The position numbers and the translations under genes were made by a program. Below, piece after piece: positions 34,829 through 44,263 of a DNA stretch of 64,000 nt (within the stretch, counting starts at the first letter, position 1; the number at the start of each line of letters is the position of its first letter). Source of the stretch: Mycolicibacterium brumae (lineage in GTDB: Bacteria > Actinomycetota > Actinomycetes > Mycobacteriales > Mycobacteriaceae); NCBI RefSeq assembly GCF_025215495.1, contig NZ_CP104302.1, positions 1,364,001 to 1,428,000 of the forward strand, read 5' to 3'. The notes beneath the pieces were generated by a model that worked only from the letters and a program-made list of their open reading frames with translations, searched no databases and was not told the DNA's origin.

Positions 34829-36262
34829 TCAGTGCCGGAAGGCCTTCTTCAGTTTCTTCAGCGCCGGCTCCAGCTCCGCGCGGCGCTGGGTGGCCAGCTC
34901 GGTCTCCCGCTGATAGAGCACGCCGTAGGTGAAGGTGTCCTCCCCGGCGGCGTGGGCGAGCTCGGCCTGCTGGGATAGATAGGTGCGGCTCACCGTGGCG
35001 TCCTGGTGATCGCCTAACAGACTCTGAACGGTCTTGGCGGCCTCGTACACCTTGCGCCGGTCGACGGCCGCGGCGCTGTAGCGCAGCCGCTTGGCGCTTT
35101 TCCGGATCCGGTGCAGCGCCTCGTCGCGATCCGGCGTCCGTTCGGCGGCGTGCGCGTTCTGCACCGATTTGCGCAGCCGCTTGTAGGCGCCGTCCAGGTT
35201 GCCCGGGTCGTCCCCGGAGCCGTCGGCGTCCACCGGGTCGGCGGTGGCCAACTCGTCCAGCGCGTCCAGCAGCCGGAAGTACCGTTCCGATCGCATCGCG
35301 GCCACCGACCGCCGCCAGCCCACCTCGTAGCGGTGTCGGGAACCGCCGACCAGACGCTCGGCCACCGGGCCGCGGACCAGCTCCGGGGGCAGTTCGTCGA
35401 GCGCCTGCTGGTACTTCTCGGCCAGCACCTCGGCGTCCCGGGCCACCCCGAGGATGGCGGCCAACTGCCGGAGTTCGTCGAGCACCCAGGAATCGTCGGC
35501 CAGCCCGAAGGAGTCCTCCGCCTCGCGCAGCAGGCTGCGCAGCTTGCGGGTGGTGACCCGCATCTGGTGCACCGAATCCCACTGGTCGGCGCGGACGGCC
35601 CGGTCCCACTCGATCAGCGCCGCGACCTGCTCGGCCACCGCCCGATGCATCGGCTCCTCCGGCAACTCGGGCGCCGGCGGCGGCGTGCCGAGGGCCCGCA
35701 CCAGCTTCGAGGCGTGGCCGGCGGGTTCCGCGCCGGCGTCGCGCAAGCGGCGGGACAGCGCGTCCAGCAACTCGGTGTCGCCGGCGCCCAGTTCGATCTC
35801 CCACTCCCGCCAGTTCTGCTCGCCGGCGTCGGAGCTCGAGCTGACGTGGTCGTCGCAGAACTCGGCCAGCAGCGCGCCGTCGGCGCCGTAGAACCGCTGC
35901 AGATGCCGCTCGTTGCGGACCGTGGCGACCGGGGCCAGCTCGCGGTCGCGCACGATGGCCAGCACCACGTCGCGCAACTCGTCGGGCACGGTGTCGCTCA
36001 GCGTCGCCTGGATCTCGATTCGGGTGTCCCCGTCCGCCGGGAGCTTGAGATGCCAGCCGGCGTCGTCGCCACCGGTCCGGCGGCGCAAGACGATTCGGTT
36101 GCGGGACAGGTCACGCCCGGCGGTGTCGTGGTACACGGCTTCGAGCTGCTGAGGCTCGATCACTTCGATCCGCGTGATGGCTGCCAGGCCCTCGAACGAC
36201 GGGGACACCGTGGATTCCGTGACGTCGTACTTGCGCTCGACTTCCTGCAGCTTCTTCGGCAT
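34829..36262 (-). CDS. CYTH and CHAD domain protein (Rv2226-like)
   Basis: The 477-aa protein has an N-terminal CYTH (triphosphate tunnel) domain, beginning with the hallmark EVERKYDV and with RIVLRRRTGGDDAGWHLKLPA charged strands. The C-terminal CHAD domain is all-helical with conserved histidines and basic residues (VHQMRVTTRKLRSLLR, LHRIRKSAKRLRYSAA). CHAD domains bind polyphosphate and CYTH domains hydrolyse or bind triphosphates, so a polyphosphate-related role is likely. ATG 36262 is preceded by a weak site. Confidence 0.92.
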   Translation of the reverse strand: MPKKLQEVERKYDVTESTVSPSFEGLAAITRIEVIEPQQLEAVYHDTAGRDLSRNRIVLRRRTGGDDAGWHLKLPADGDTRIEIQATLSDTVPDELRDVVLAIVRDRELAPVATVRNERHLQRFYGADGALLAEFCDDHVSSSSDAGEQNWREWEIELGAGDTELLDALSRRLRDAGAEPAGHASKLVRALGTPPPAPELPEEPMHRAVAEQVAALIEWDRAVRADQWDSVHQMRVTTRKLRSLLREAEDSFGLADDSWVLDELRQLAAILGVARDAEVLAEKYQQALDELPPELVRGPVAERLVGGSRHRYEVGWRRSVAAMRSERYFRLLDALDELATADPVDADGSGDDPGNLDGAYKRLRKSVQNAHAAERTPDRDEALHRIRKSAKRLRYSAAAVDRRKVYEAAKTVQSLLGDHQDATVSRTYLSQQAELAHAAGEDTFTYGVLYQRETELATQRRAELEPALKKLKKAFRH

Positions 36263-36311
36263 GGGCACACCATGCCACATCTTGGTGAATGGCCCGAGAT
36301 ATCGTCAGCGG

Positions 36312-37073
36312 GTGGATGATCAGTGCCTGCTGTTCGAGCCCGGACCCGTCACGCGGATCACGCTGAATCGGCCGAGGGCGGCCAACGGATTGAATGCCGA
36401 GCTGGGCGCGGCGTTGGTCGAGGCGGCGCAGCGCTGCGCGTCGGCCGATGTCGTGCTGCTGACCGGGGCCGGTCGATTCTTTTGCGCCGGTGGCGATCTC
36501 AAGGAGATCAGCGCCGCGCCGGACCCCGGCGGCTACGTCCATCGGCTCGCCGAGGACCTGCACCGCGCGCTGGCGATCTTCGCCGAGATGGACGCCGTGC
36601 TGATCACCGTCGTCAACGGGGTGGCGGCAGGGGCCGGGTTCAGCCTCGCGGTCAGCGGTGACCTGGTGCTGGCCGCCGAGTCGGCCTCGTTCACCATGGC
36701 CTACACCCGGGCCGGGCTGAGCCCCGACGGCGGCGCGTCCTACCTGCTGCCGCGTCTGGTCGGGCTGCGGCGGACCCAGGAGCTGATGCTCACCAACCGG
36801 ACCCTGACAGCCGCCGAGGCCGCCGACTGGGGGCTGGTCACCGAGGTGTGCGACGACCCGGGCGCCCGCGCCGAGGAGCTCGCGGCCCAACTGGCCGCCG
36901 GGTCGCGCACCGCGCAGGCGTCGGTCAAGCGACTGCTGGCGCAGGCCTACGCCAACGATTACCGGCGGCAACTGGCCGACGAGGCGGCGCAGATCGCGGC
37001 CAACGCCAACCGGCCGGACGGCCGGGAGGGCATGGACGCGTTCTTGAACAAGCGCGAGCCCCGGTTCAGTTGA
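36312..37073 (+). CDS. Enoyl-CoA hydratase/isomerase family protein
   Basis: This 253-aa crotonase-fold protein has the oxyanion-hole segments GRFFCAGGDLKEI and VVNGVAAGAGFSLAVSGDLVLA and the TRAGLSPDGGASYLLPRLVG catalytic region. The position of the classical hydratase Glu pair is occupied by D/G (SPDGG), as in several isomerase-type members, so specificity is uncertain. GTG start. It overlaps the DUF2252 gene end by 8 bp on the opposite strand. Confidence 0.88.
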   Translation: MDDQCLLFEPGPVTRITLNRPRAANGLNAELGAALVEAAQRCASADVVLLTGAGRFFCAGGDLKEISAAPDPGGYVHRLAEDLHRALAIFAEMDAVLITVVNGVAAGAGFSLAVSGDLVLAAESASFTMAYTRAGLSPDGGASYLLPRLVGLRRTQELMLTNRTLTAAEAADWGLVTEVCDDPGARAEELAAQLAAGSRTAQASVKRLLAQAYANDYRRQLADEAAQIAANANRPDGREGMDAFLNKREPRFS

Positions 37074-38473
37074 GCAGCGGGTCGGCGGCGACCTCGATGT
37101 CGCCGGCCAGCGCCGCCGCCTGCAACTCTTCGAAGTCGGCGACGGTCTTATCCGCGTAGCGGTAGCACCACTGCACCACCGCCTCGGTGGCCTTGCCGCC
37201 CTCGCCGAAATAGCCGCGGAACACCTCGGCGTTGGCGCTCTGGGCGTGTCCCCGTGCCAGCACCACAGCGCAGCCCTGGGCGTACTCGGACAGGCTGGTC
37301 TCATCGAGGACGGAAAGGTCGACGCTGCCCTTCATGTCGTGGAACTGCCGCACGTAGTACTCGCCGCCGTCGATCCGCACGGTCCCGAGGAACACATCCG
37401 ACATGGCCTGCAGGATTCGCTGCCCGTCGACCACCCGTCGGCCCTGACCGTGGGCGCTGATCGCCTCATCCAGCGCCGGGGGCTGCGCGCGGCCACCGTA
37501 TTGCTCCAGCACCGAGCGTTGGGCCTCCTTGACCTGCATGATCAGCGGGGTCCCGTGCCCGTCGATCCCGGTCACCAGGAAGCACCGGGTGCCGACGCTG
37601 CCGACGCCCACCACCCGCATCGCGATGTCGGTGGCCTTGAAGTGTGCCAGCAGCAGACGGACGTCGACGCCGACCGAATCCATGTACTCGGCGATCGCGT
37701 CGAGCAGCGCCCGCTCGTCCGACAGCGGCACGTGCCGCGTCAGCGCGGTCTCCCGGAACCCGCGGGATGCCGTCGGAATCGGGTTCGGTGAGGCGGTCGA
37801 ACGCCCGCGCGGAGGTCCGTTTGCGGGCCTGCGCGATACCCCTGCGGACCACCTTGTCCAGGCTCTTCGAGACGTTGACGCTGGTCCGCTCCGGTTCGAC
37901 GCGCAGATAGAAGCGGTCCAGCACGCTCATCCGCAGCAGTTCGTTCGACGCGCGGCGGTAGGCCTCGGCGGTTCCGTCGGCGATGTCGCGGACCGTGGCC
38001 TCGGAGAACCCGCGGTTCCGCGCGGTCAGGATGGCGCTGGTGACCAGGCGTTTGAGGTCCCATTCGGCCGGCGCGGCCGCCGCCTCGTCGAAGTCGTTCA
38101 GGTCGAACACGATGGCGCGGTCCGGCGCGGCGAACACCCCGAAGTTGGACAGGTGGGCGTCGCCGCAGCACATCACCTCGATGCCGGTGGTCGGGCTGGC
38201 GCCCAGGTCGGCCGCCATCACCGCCGCGGCCCCCCGGTAGAAATGCAGCGGGTCGACCAGCATCCGGGCGAACCGCAATCCGACCAGATCCGGCACCCGG
38301 ACCCCGTTCTGCTCGACGAGAATCGACGTAGCGGAGCGGCCCGCGGGTGTCAGCTCCGCCAACGCCTTCCGGGGTGTCACCTGTCGTTGCGCGCGGCCCT
38401 GGCGGCGATCGGTTTCCGGGTCCTCCGGGTGGATCTCGCGGTCACGCAGATTCAGGTCGCGCATATTGGGCAT
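37066..38473 (-). pseudogene. DUF2252 family protein gene with a one-base frameshift
   Basis: Two frames share one protein. The N-terminal part (from ATG 38473, MPNMRDLNLRDREIH... to EPDSDGIPR) continues in another frame as REx-ALTRH-VPLSDERALLDAIAEYMDSVG... down to 37066. Removing one base from the CCC run at 37759-37761 (plus strand) joins them into an uninterrupted protein of about 468 residues, the usual length for this kinase-like family. Motifs such as CCGDAHLSNFGVFAAPDRAIVFDLNDFDEA (the aminoglycoside-kinase-like DxD region) are present. Either a sequencing error or a recent inactivation. Confidence 0.88.
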
Positions 38474-38512
38474 GGCTCAGCGTAAAGCTCCGGCGCCGCC
38501 CCGCCCCGCGGG

Positions 38513-39727
38513 TCAGCGAGACTGGCGACGCTGCAGCAGAACCGAGCCGGTCAGCACGATCAGGCCGGCGGCGGCCAGCAGCGCGCCCGCCGCGGCGGGC
38601 GCGGTGTAGCCGTAGCCGGCCGCGATGACCATGCCGCCCACCCAGGCGCCGGTCGCGTTGGCGACGTTGAGCGCGGAGTGGTTCAGCGCCGCGGCCAGCG
38701 TCTGCGCGCCGCGGGCGACGTCCATCAGCCGGATCTGCAGCGCCGGGGCGATCGCCGATCCGGCGGCCCCGATGCAGAACAGGCCGATCAGGGCCGTCAC
38801 CGGGTTGTGCGCGGCCGCGACGAACACCGCGAGCACCACGCCGAGCGCGGTGATGGACAGGTACAGGGCGCGGATCACCGAGAAGTCGGCCAGCCGCCCG
38901 CCGACCAGGTTGCCGATCACCATGCCGACACCGAAGATCATCAGCCCGACGGGCACCAGCGCCCGCGGCAGGCCCGCCACGTCGGTCAGCGTGGTGCTGA
39001 CGTAGGTGTAGACGGCGAACATCCCGCCGAAGCCGACCATCCCGACCAGCAGGGCCAGCCACACCTGGGCGTGCTTGAGGGCGCCGAGTTCGGTCAGCGG
39101 GCTGGTGACGCGCATGTCCTTGAGTCGGGCGGGCAGCCAGAACCAGAGCGCGACCAGGGTGGCCGCGCCGATCACGACGACCAGGGCGAACGCGCTGCGC
39201 CAGCCCAGGGTCTGGCCCAGCCACGACGCCATCGGCACACCGGCGACGGTGGCGATGGTCAGACCGGACATCACGTGCGCCACGGCTTTGGCCCGCTGTC
39301 GCGGTTCCATCAGGTGGCCGGCGGCCAGCGCGGCGACGCCGAAGTAGGCGCCGTGCGGCAGGCCGGCGACGAAGCGGGCGGCCAGCAGCGCCTCATAGCT
39401 GGGGGCCAGCACGCTGGCCAGGTTGGCCAGGGTGAAGACGGCCATCAGCGTCAGCAGCAGCGTTTTGCGGACCATCCGTGCGGTCAGCGCGGTGATCACC
39501 GGGGCGCCGACGACGACGCCCAGCGCGTACGCGGAGATGACGCGGCCGGCGATGGGTTCGGTGACCCCCAATCCGGCGGCGATGTCGGGCAGCAGGCCCA
39601 TCGCGACGAACTCGGTGGTGCCGATGCCGAAGCCGCCGACGGCCAGCGCGATCACGGCCAGCGCGCGCACCGCGGGATCGGGCGCGACTCGTGACGTCGG
39701 GGCGTCAGGGCGTTCCAGAACGGTCAT
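38513..39727 (-). CDS. MFS transporter of the AraJ/sugar-efflux (DHA1) type
   Basis: The protein has 404 aa and twelve predicted membrane helices. The first has the GGFGIGTTEFVAMGLLPDIA motif typical of the arabinose-efflux group, and the loop sequences RMVRKTLLL (motif A-like) and GLPHGAYFGVAALAAGHL are conserved. Substrates are usually sugars or drugs. It is divergent from the ROK regulator with an 86-bp gap holding a TCCCAAA/TTTGGGA palindrome. ATG 39727 chosen; GTG 39736 is possible. Confidence 0.92.
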   Translation of the reverse strand: MTVLERPDAPTSRVAPDPAVRALAVIALAVGGFGIGTTEFVAMGLLPDIAAGLGVTEPIAGRVISAYALGVVVGAPVITALTARMVRKTLLLTLMAVFTLANLASVLAPSYEALLAARFVAGLPHGAYFGVAALAAGHLMEPRQRAKAVAHVMSGLTIATVAGVPMASWLGQTLGWRSAFALVVVIGAATLVALWFWLPARLKDMRVTSPLTELGALKHAQVWLALLVGMVGFGGMFAVYTYVSTTLTDVAGLPRALVPVGLMIFGVGMVIGNLVGGRLADFSVIRALYLSITALGVVLAVFVAAAHNPVTALIGLFCIGAAGSAIAPALQIRLMDVARGAQTLAAALNHSALNVANATGAWVGGMVIAAGYGYTAPAAAGALLAAAGLIVLTGSVLLQRRQSR

Positions 39728-39756
39728 GGAAACCACGCTAAGGCCGCTTACGCACT

Positions 39757-39783
39757 TCCCAAAATCAACTTAGGTATTTGGGA
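39757..39783. promoter_or_regulatory. Candidate ROK operator between MFS transporter and regulator genes
   Basis: TCCCAAA at 39757-39763 is perfectly inverted as TTTGGGA at 39777-39783, with a 13-bp AT-rich centre. It is midway in the only shared promoter region of the divergent pair. The spacing (centres 20 bp apart, two helical turns) fits a dimeric regulator. The surroundings are the most AT-rich stretch in the neighbourhood. Confidence 0.6.
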
Positions 39784-39813
39784 GTTAAAAGTGAGGAGAG
39801 TTACGCTTCCCCT

Positions 39814-40992
39814 GTGACCACCCCGCGAAACGCGACCCCGCCGACCGCGGGTGAGGTCTACGCGCTGATCAGGGCTCGGGGCCGGCTCACGCGCAGCGAG
39901 GTGGGCCGGCTGACCGGACTGTCCCGCACCGCGGTGGCCGCCCGGGTGTCCGCGCTCATCGCACTCGGGCTGGTCGACGAGAGCGCCCCGGCGCCCTCGA
40001 CCGGCGGCCGACCGGCGACCTATCTGAGTTTCGCCGCCGACGCCGGGGTGGTGCTGGCCGCGGCCGTCGGCCGCAGCCGCACCCAGCTGGCCGTCTACGA
40101 CCTGGCCGGGCGGACGCTGGCCGCCAGCACGCTCGATCAAGAACCCGGTGTGGGCCCCGACGATCTGATGCCCGACGTGGTCAAGGGCCTCGACGCGCTG
40201 CTGGCCGAGTGCGGCCGCGCGGACGCCCGGATCTTCGGCGTCGGGCTGAGCCTGCCGGGAACCGTCGACCAAGGTCGCGGCGCGGTCTCGGACTCACCGG
40301 TCATGAGCGGCTGGGACGGTGTTCCGCTGCGTCCCTATTTTGCCGAATTGACCGATGCGCCAATCATTCTCGACAACGACGTGAACGTGATCGCCGGAGC
40401 TGAACGCGCGCCCGGCGGATCCGATCTCGATGACCTGCTGGTGCTGAAGGCCTCGACCGGTCTGGGGCTGGGCATCATCGCCGGCGGGGTGCTGCAGCGC
40501 GGCGCAACGGCCGCCGCGGGCGAGTTCGGACACAACAAGGTCGCCGCCGCCGCGGGCATCCCGTGCCGCTGCGGCGATGTGGGCTGCGTCGAGGCGATCG
40601 CCGGTGGCTGGGCCGTGGTGCGGGACCTGCGGCGCGCCGGCCGCCCGGTCGCGCACGTCCGCGACGTGGTCGAGCTGGCCAACGCCGGTGACGCCGAGGC
40701 CCGTCGGATGATCCGGGACAGTGGCCGCCATGTCGGCGCGGCGCTCGCATCCGCGGTCAATCTGCTCAACCCCGCCGCGCTGGTCATCTCCGGTGATCTG
40801 GCCGGCGCCTACGACGTCTATGTGGCGGGCCTGCGGGAAACGCTCTACCGGGACGCCACCGCGCTGGCCACCCGCGAGTTGCAGGTGGTCCCCGGCGCGT
40901 TCGGGGATCAGGCGGGCCTGATCGGCAGCGCCGCGGTGGCGCTGGACCGGGTGCTGAGCCCCGCGGCCATCGACGCCGCGGCGCTGAGTTAG
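39814..40992 (+). CDS. ROK-family transcriptional regulator
   Basis: The 392-aa protein has an N-terminal winged helix ([33 protein letters not shown]) followed by a sugar-kinase-like ROK domain. The domain has [11 protein letters not shown], the GEFGHNKV segment and the zinc-binding [18 protein letters not shown] regulators sense sugars or sugar phosphates, so it probably represses the divergent MFS transporter. The GTG at 39814 is preceded by a weak site. It overlaps the panB 3' end by 4 bp. Confidence 0.92.
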   Translation: MTTPRNATPPTAGEVYALIRARGRLTRSEVGRLTGLSRTAVAARVSALIALGLVDESAPAPSTGGRPATYLSFAADAGVVLAAAVGRSRTQLAVYDLAGRTLAASTLDQEPGVGPDDLMPDVVKGLDALLAECGRADARIFGVGLSLPGTVDQGRGAVSDSPVMSGWDGVPLRPYFAELTDAPIILDNDVNVIAGAERAPGGSDLDDLLVLKASTGLGLGIIAGGVLQRGATAAAGEFGHNKVAAAAGIPCRCGDVGCVEAIAGGWAVVRDLRRAGRPVAHVRDVVELANAGDAEARRMIRDSGRHVGAALASAVNLLNPAALVISGDLAGAYDVYVAGLRETLYRDATALATRELQVVPGAFGDQAGLIGSAAVALDRVLSPAAIDAAALS

Positions 40993-41840
40993 AAGCTGTG
41001 TTCCTCGGCGGGGAACACCCCGCCGGCCACCTCGTTGGCGTAATCGCTTGCCGCACGGCGCAGCTCGGCGCCCACATCGCCGAACCGCTTGACGAACTTC
41101 GCGGTCCGCCCGGAGGTCATCCCGGCCATGTCCTGCCAGACCAGCACCTGGGCGTCACAGTTCTTGCCGGCGCCGATGCCGATCGTCGGGATGGTCAATT
41201 TGCCGGTGATCTGGGTGGCCAGGTCGCCGGGCACCATCTCCAGCACCACGGCGATCGCGCCGGCCTCGGCGACCGCGATGGCGTCGTGAATGACCTGCTC
41301 GCCGCTGTCCCCGCGGCCCTGCACCCGGAAACCGCCGAGGCTGTTGACGCTCTGCGGGGTGAAGCCGAGGTGCCCGACCACCGGGATGCCGGCCTGGGTG
41401 AGCGTGGCGATCTGGCCGGCGACTCGTTCGCCGCCCTCGATCTTCACCGCGTGCGCGCCGGCTTCCTTCATGAACCGGGTCGCGGTGGCCAGGGCCTGCT
41501 CCGGGCCGGCCTCGTAGCTGCCGAACGGCAGGTCGGCGACCACCAGGGCGTGCGGGGCGCCGCGCACCACGCCGCGGGCCAGCGGAATCAACTCGTCGAT
41601 GGTGATCGGCACGGTGGTGTCGTAGCCGTACACCACGTTCGCCGCGGAGTCGCCGACCAGCAGCACCGGGATCTCGGCGTCGTCGAAGGCGCGGGCGGTG
41701 GAGTAGTCGTAGGCGGTCAGCATGGCCCACTTGTGGCCTTCGGCCTTCCATTGGCCCAGGTGGTGGGTGCGGACCTTGATCCGGCGCTTGGTCTCGGTGG
41801 CGGGGGCGGAGCCGTAAACGGGCATCTCGGTGACAGACAT
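40989..41840 (-). CDS. panB: 3-methyl-2-oxobutanoate hydroxymethyltransferase PanB
   Basis: The enzyme (283 aa) makes ketopantoate from alpha-ketoisovalerate and methylene-tetrahydrofolate, the first step of pantothenate synthesis. Visible family motifs are [72 protein letters not shown] and [20 protein letters not shown]. Length and position match Rv2225. ATG 41840. Confidence 0.96.
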   Translation of the reverse strand: MSVTEMPVYGSAPATETKRRIKVRTHHLGQWKAEGHKWAMLTAYDYSTARAFDDAEIPVLLVGDSAANVVYGYDTTVPITIDELIPLARGVVRGAPHALVVADLPFGSYEAGPEQALATATRFMKEAGAHAVKIEGGERVAGQIATLTQAGIPVVGHLGFTPQSVNSLGGFRVQGRGDSGEQVIHDAIAVAEAGAIAVVLEMVPGDLATQITGKLTIPTIGIGAGKNCDAQVLVWQDMAGMTSGRTAKFVKRFGDVGAELRRAASDYANEVAGGVFPAEEHSF

Positions 41841-42079
41841 CGTTGTCCTCAATGTGATCGTCGGGTCGATCCTCGTGGCCCATCCGGGTCCCCGGGTTCG
41901 TCTGACCACCTCAGTTTGCCATCCGGTTGCGCCGAGGTGAACGCGCTCGCGGAGTGGATTTGCTCACAATGACCGAAAGGGTTGTGACCAGCCCGGGGGA
42001 AGCGGCAAACCGCTGATCGGGCCGCCACGCGGCCCCGGGGTGTCCGACGCCGGGAGGTCGGCGTGAAAGACTCGGCGCT

Positions 42080-44197
42080 GTGGATGGCGACGTGACCTAC
42101 AACGCCGCGCAGCTGCTGGCGGCCCGCGGGCCATTGCCGCCGGAGCTGGCGCTGCCGATCATCGGGGGCGCCGCCGCGGCGCTGGACAACGGCTACCGCG
42201 AACGCCTGACCCCCTACCGGGACCTCACCGCGGCCAACATCCTGCTGGACTTCGCCGCCGACGGGTCACTGCAGTCGGTGAAGCTGGCCGAGGTGGAGTC
42301 GGGATCCTCGGGCAATATCTATCCGGAGGCCACCCAGGGTCGGGAACTGGACAATCGCGCCGACGTGTACGCGCTGGGCGCCACCGCGTTCGAGCTGCTC
42401 ACCGGGGGGCCGCCGTACATCGCGCCGACCCTGCCGGAACTGATGGTGGCGCACGCCTATGCGCCGATCCCGTCGATCAGCGCGGCGAACCCGCAGCTGC
42501 CGCCGACCCTGGACCCGGTGTTCGCCCGCGCGCTGGCGAAGGCTCCCGAGGGGCGCTACCCGATCTGCGAAGAGTTCTTCACCGCGCTGCAGGCCGCCGG
42601 TCTGGCGCCCGGTGTCGCGGTGGCGCCGGCGTTCGCCGCGCCCGGAACGCCCGGGACCGCCGCGAAACCGCGTCGGCACATGGCGGTGCGGCTGGCCGCG
42701 ATCGGGGTTTCCGTCGCGGTGCTGGCGACGGCCGGGGTGTGGCTGGTCAAGCGGATGGACGCCCGAGACACCCCGGGGGAGTTGCCGACGGCGTCGGTGC
42801 AGTGGAAGTCGTGCCCGTTCACCGATCAGGCGCCGGACTCGGTGCGCTCCGGTGAGTGCGGGGTGATAAAGGTCCCCGTCGACTACGAAGACCCCAGCGG
42901 TCAGCAGGCCAGCATCGCGCTGATCCGCTTCCCTGCAACCGGGGCCCGGGTCGGGTCGCTGATCATCAACCCGGGCGGGCCGGGGGAGTCTGGCATGGAC
43001 GCCGCGATCAGCATGCTCGACAAGGTGCCGGGCCCGGTCCGGGAACGCTATGACCTGGTCGGATTCGATCCCCGCGGGGTCGGGCGGTCGCAGCCGGCGC
43101 TGTGGTGCAACTCCGACGCCGACAATGACCGGCTGCGCGCCGACAACATCGTGGAGTACACCCCCGAGGGTGTCGAGCACATGGAGTCCGAGACCAAGGC
43201 CTTCGTGCAGCGCTGCGTCGACCGGATGGGCAAGGATTTCCTGGCCAACGTCGGCACCAAGAACGTCGCCCGCGACCTGGACATGCTGCGCGCCGCCCTT
43301 GGCGACGACAAACTGACCTATCTGGGCTACTCGTATGGCACCCGGATCGGCGCCGCGTACGCCGAGGCCTTCCCAGAGCACGTCGGGAAGATGATCCTGG
43401 ACGGCGCGATCGACCCGAACGCCGATCCGGTCCAGGCCGAGATCGACCAGGACACCGCGTTCCAGAAGGCATTCGACGATTTCGCCGCCGATTGCGCCAA
43501 GGACGCCGACTGCCCGCTGGGCGACGATCCGACCCAGGCCGTCGAGGTGTACCGCTCGCTGACCTGGCCGTTGGTGCAGCAGCCGGCGCAGACCAAGGAC
43601 CCGCGCGGGCTGTCCTACACCGATTCGCTGGTCGGCACCATCCTGGCGATGTACTCGCCGAACTTCTGGTCGCACCTGAAGACCGGGCTGGCCGAGCTGC
43701 GCAACGGCACCGGCGACACCCTGCTGACGATGGCCGACATCTATATGCGGCGTGACCGCAACGGCCGCTACGACAACTCGACGGACGCCCGGGTGGCGAT
43801 CAACTGCGTCGACAAACCGGCAATCACCGACCGGGAGACGGTCATCGAAACCGATCGGCGCAGCCGCGAGGCCGCCCCGTTCATGAGCTACGGCGAGTTC
43901 ACCGGCGACGCCCCGCTGAGCACCTGCGCGTTCTGGCCGGTGCCCCCGACCAGCGAGCCGGGCGAGCTGTCGGTCCCGGGTCTGCCGCCGACGCTGGTGG
44001 TGTCGGTGACCGGCGATCCGGCCACCCCGTACCAGGCCGGGGTCGAGCTGGCCCGTCAGCTCGGTGGCGCCCTGCTGACCTACGACGGCACCCAGCACAC
44101 CGTGGTGTTCCAGGGTGAGCAGTGCGTCGACGACTACGCCACCGCATACCTGGTGGACGGGAGCCTGCCCCCGGACGGCGCGCGCTGTCCCAACTGA
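42080..44197 (+). CDS. Degenerate kinase C-lobe fused through a membrane helix to Hip1/CaeA-type serine hydrolase
   Basis: This is a 705-aa protein from a GTG start. Residues about 1-172 match only the C-lobe of a Ser/Thr kinase: GPLPPELALPIIGGAAAALD, then YRDLTAANILLD (46-57) where HRDxKxxN is expected, KLAEVESG where DFG is expected, and DNRADVYALGATAFELLTGGPPY. There is no N-lobe, no HRD histidine, no catalytic Lys and no DFG. After an Ala/Pro linker, one TM helix (about 203-223) leads to a complete TAP-like alpha/beta hydrolase (240-705). Its nucleophile Ser418 is in GYSYG, with the acid in VTGDPATPYQAG and His in DGTQHTVVF. In M. tuberculosis the orthologue Hip1 (Rv2224c) has a short lipoprotein-type anchor instead. 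Confidence 0.88.
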   Translation: MDGDVTYNAAQLLAARGPLPPELALPIIGGAAAALDNGYRERLTPYRDLTAANILLDFAADGSLQSVKLAEVESGSSGNIYPEATQGRELDNRADVYALGATAFELLTGGPPYIAPTLPELMVAHAYAPIPSISAANPQLPPTLDPVFARALAKAPEGRYPICEEFFTALQAAGLAPGVAVAPAFAAPGTPGTAAKPRRHMAVRLAAIGVSVAVLATAGVWLVKRMDARDTPGELPTASVQWKSCPFTDQAPDSVRSGECGVIKVPVDYEDPSGQQASIALIRFPATGARVGSLIINPGGPGESGMDAAISMLDKVPGPVRERYDLVGFDPRGVGRSQPALWCNSDADNDRLRADNIVEYTPEGVEHMESETKAFVQRCVDRMGKDFLANVGTKNVARDLDMLRAALGDDKLTYLGYSYGTRIGAAYAEAFPEHVGKMILDGAIDPNADPVQAEIDQDTAFQKAFDDFAADCAKDADCPLGDDPTQAVEVYRSLTWPLVQQPAQTKDPRGLSYTDSLVGTILAMYSPNFWSHLKTGLAELRNGTGDTLLTMADIYMRRDRNGRYDNSTDARVAINCVDKPAITDRETVIETDRRSREAAPFMSYGEFTGDAPLSTCAFWPVPPTSEPGELSVPGLPPTLVVSVTGDPATPYQAGVELARQLGGALLTYDGTQHTVVFQGEQCVDDYATAYLVDGSLPPDGARCPN

Positions 44198-44263
44198 CGC
44201 TGTCCGTGATCGACACCAAGGCGTGATCCTCCCGGAACGGGAACGCGGCGTCGCGCTGCCAGC

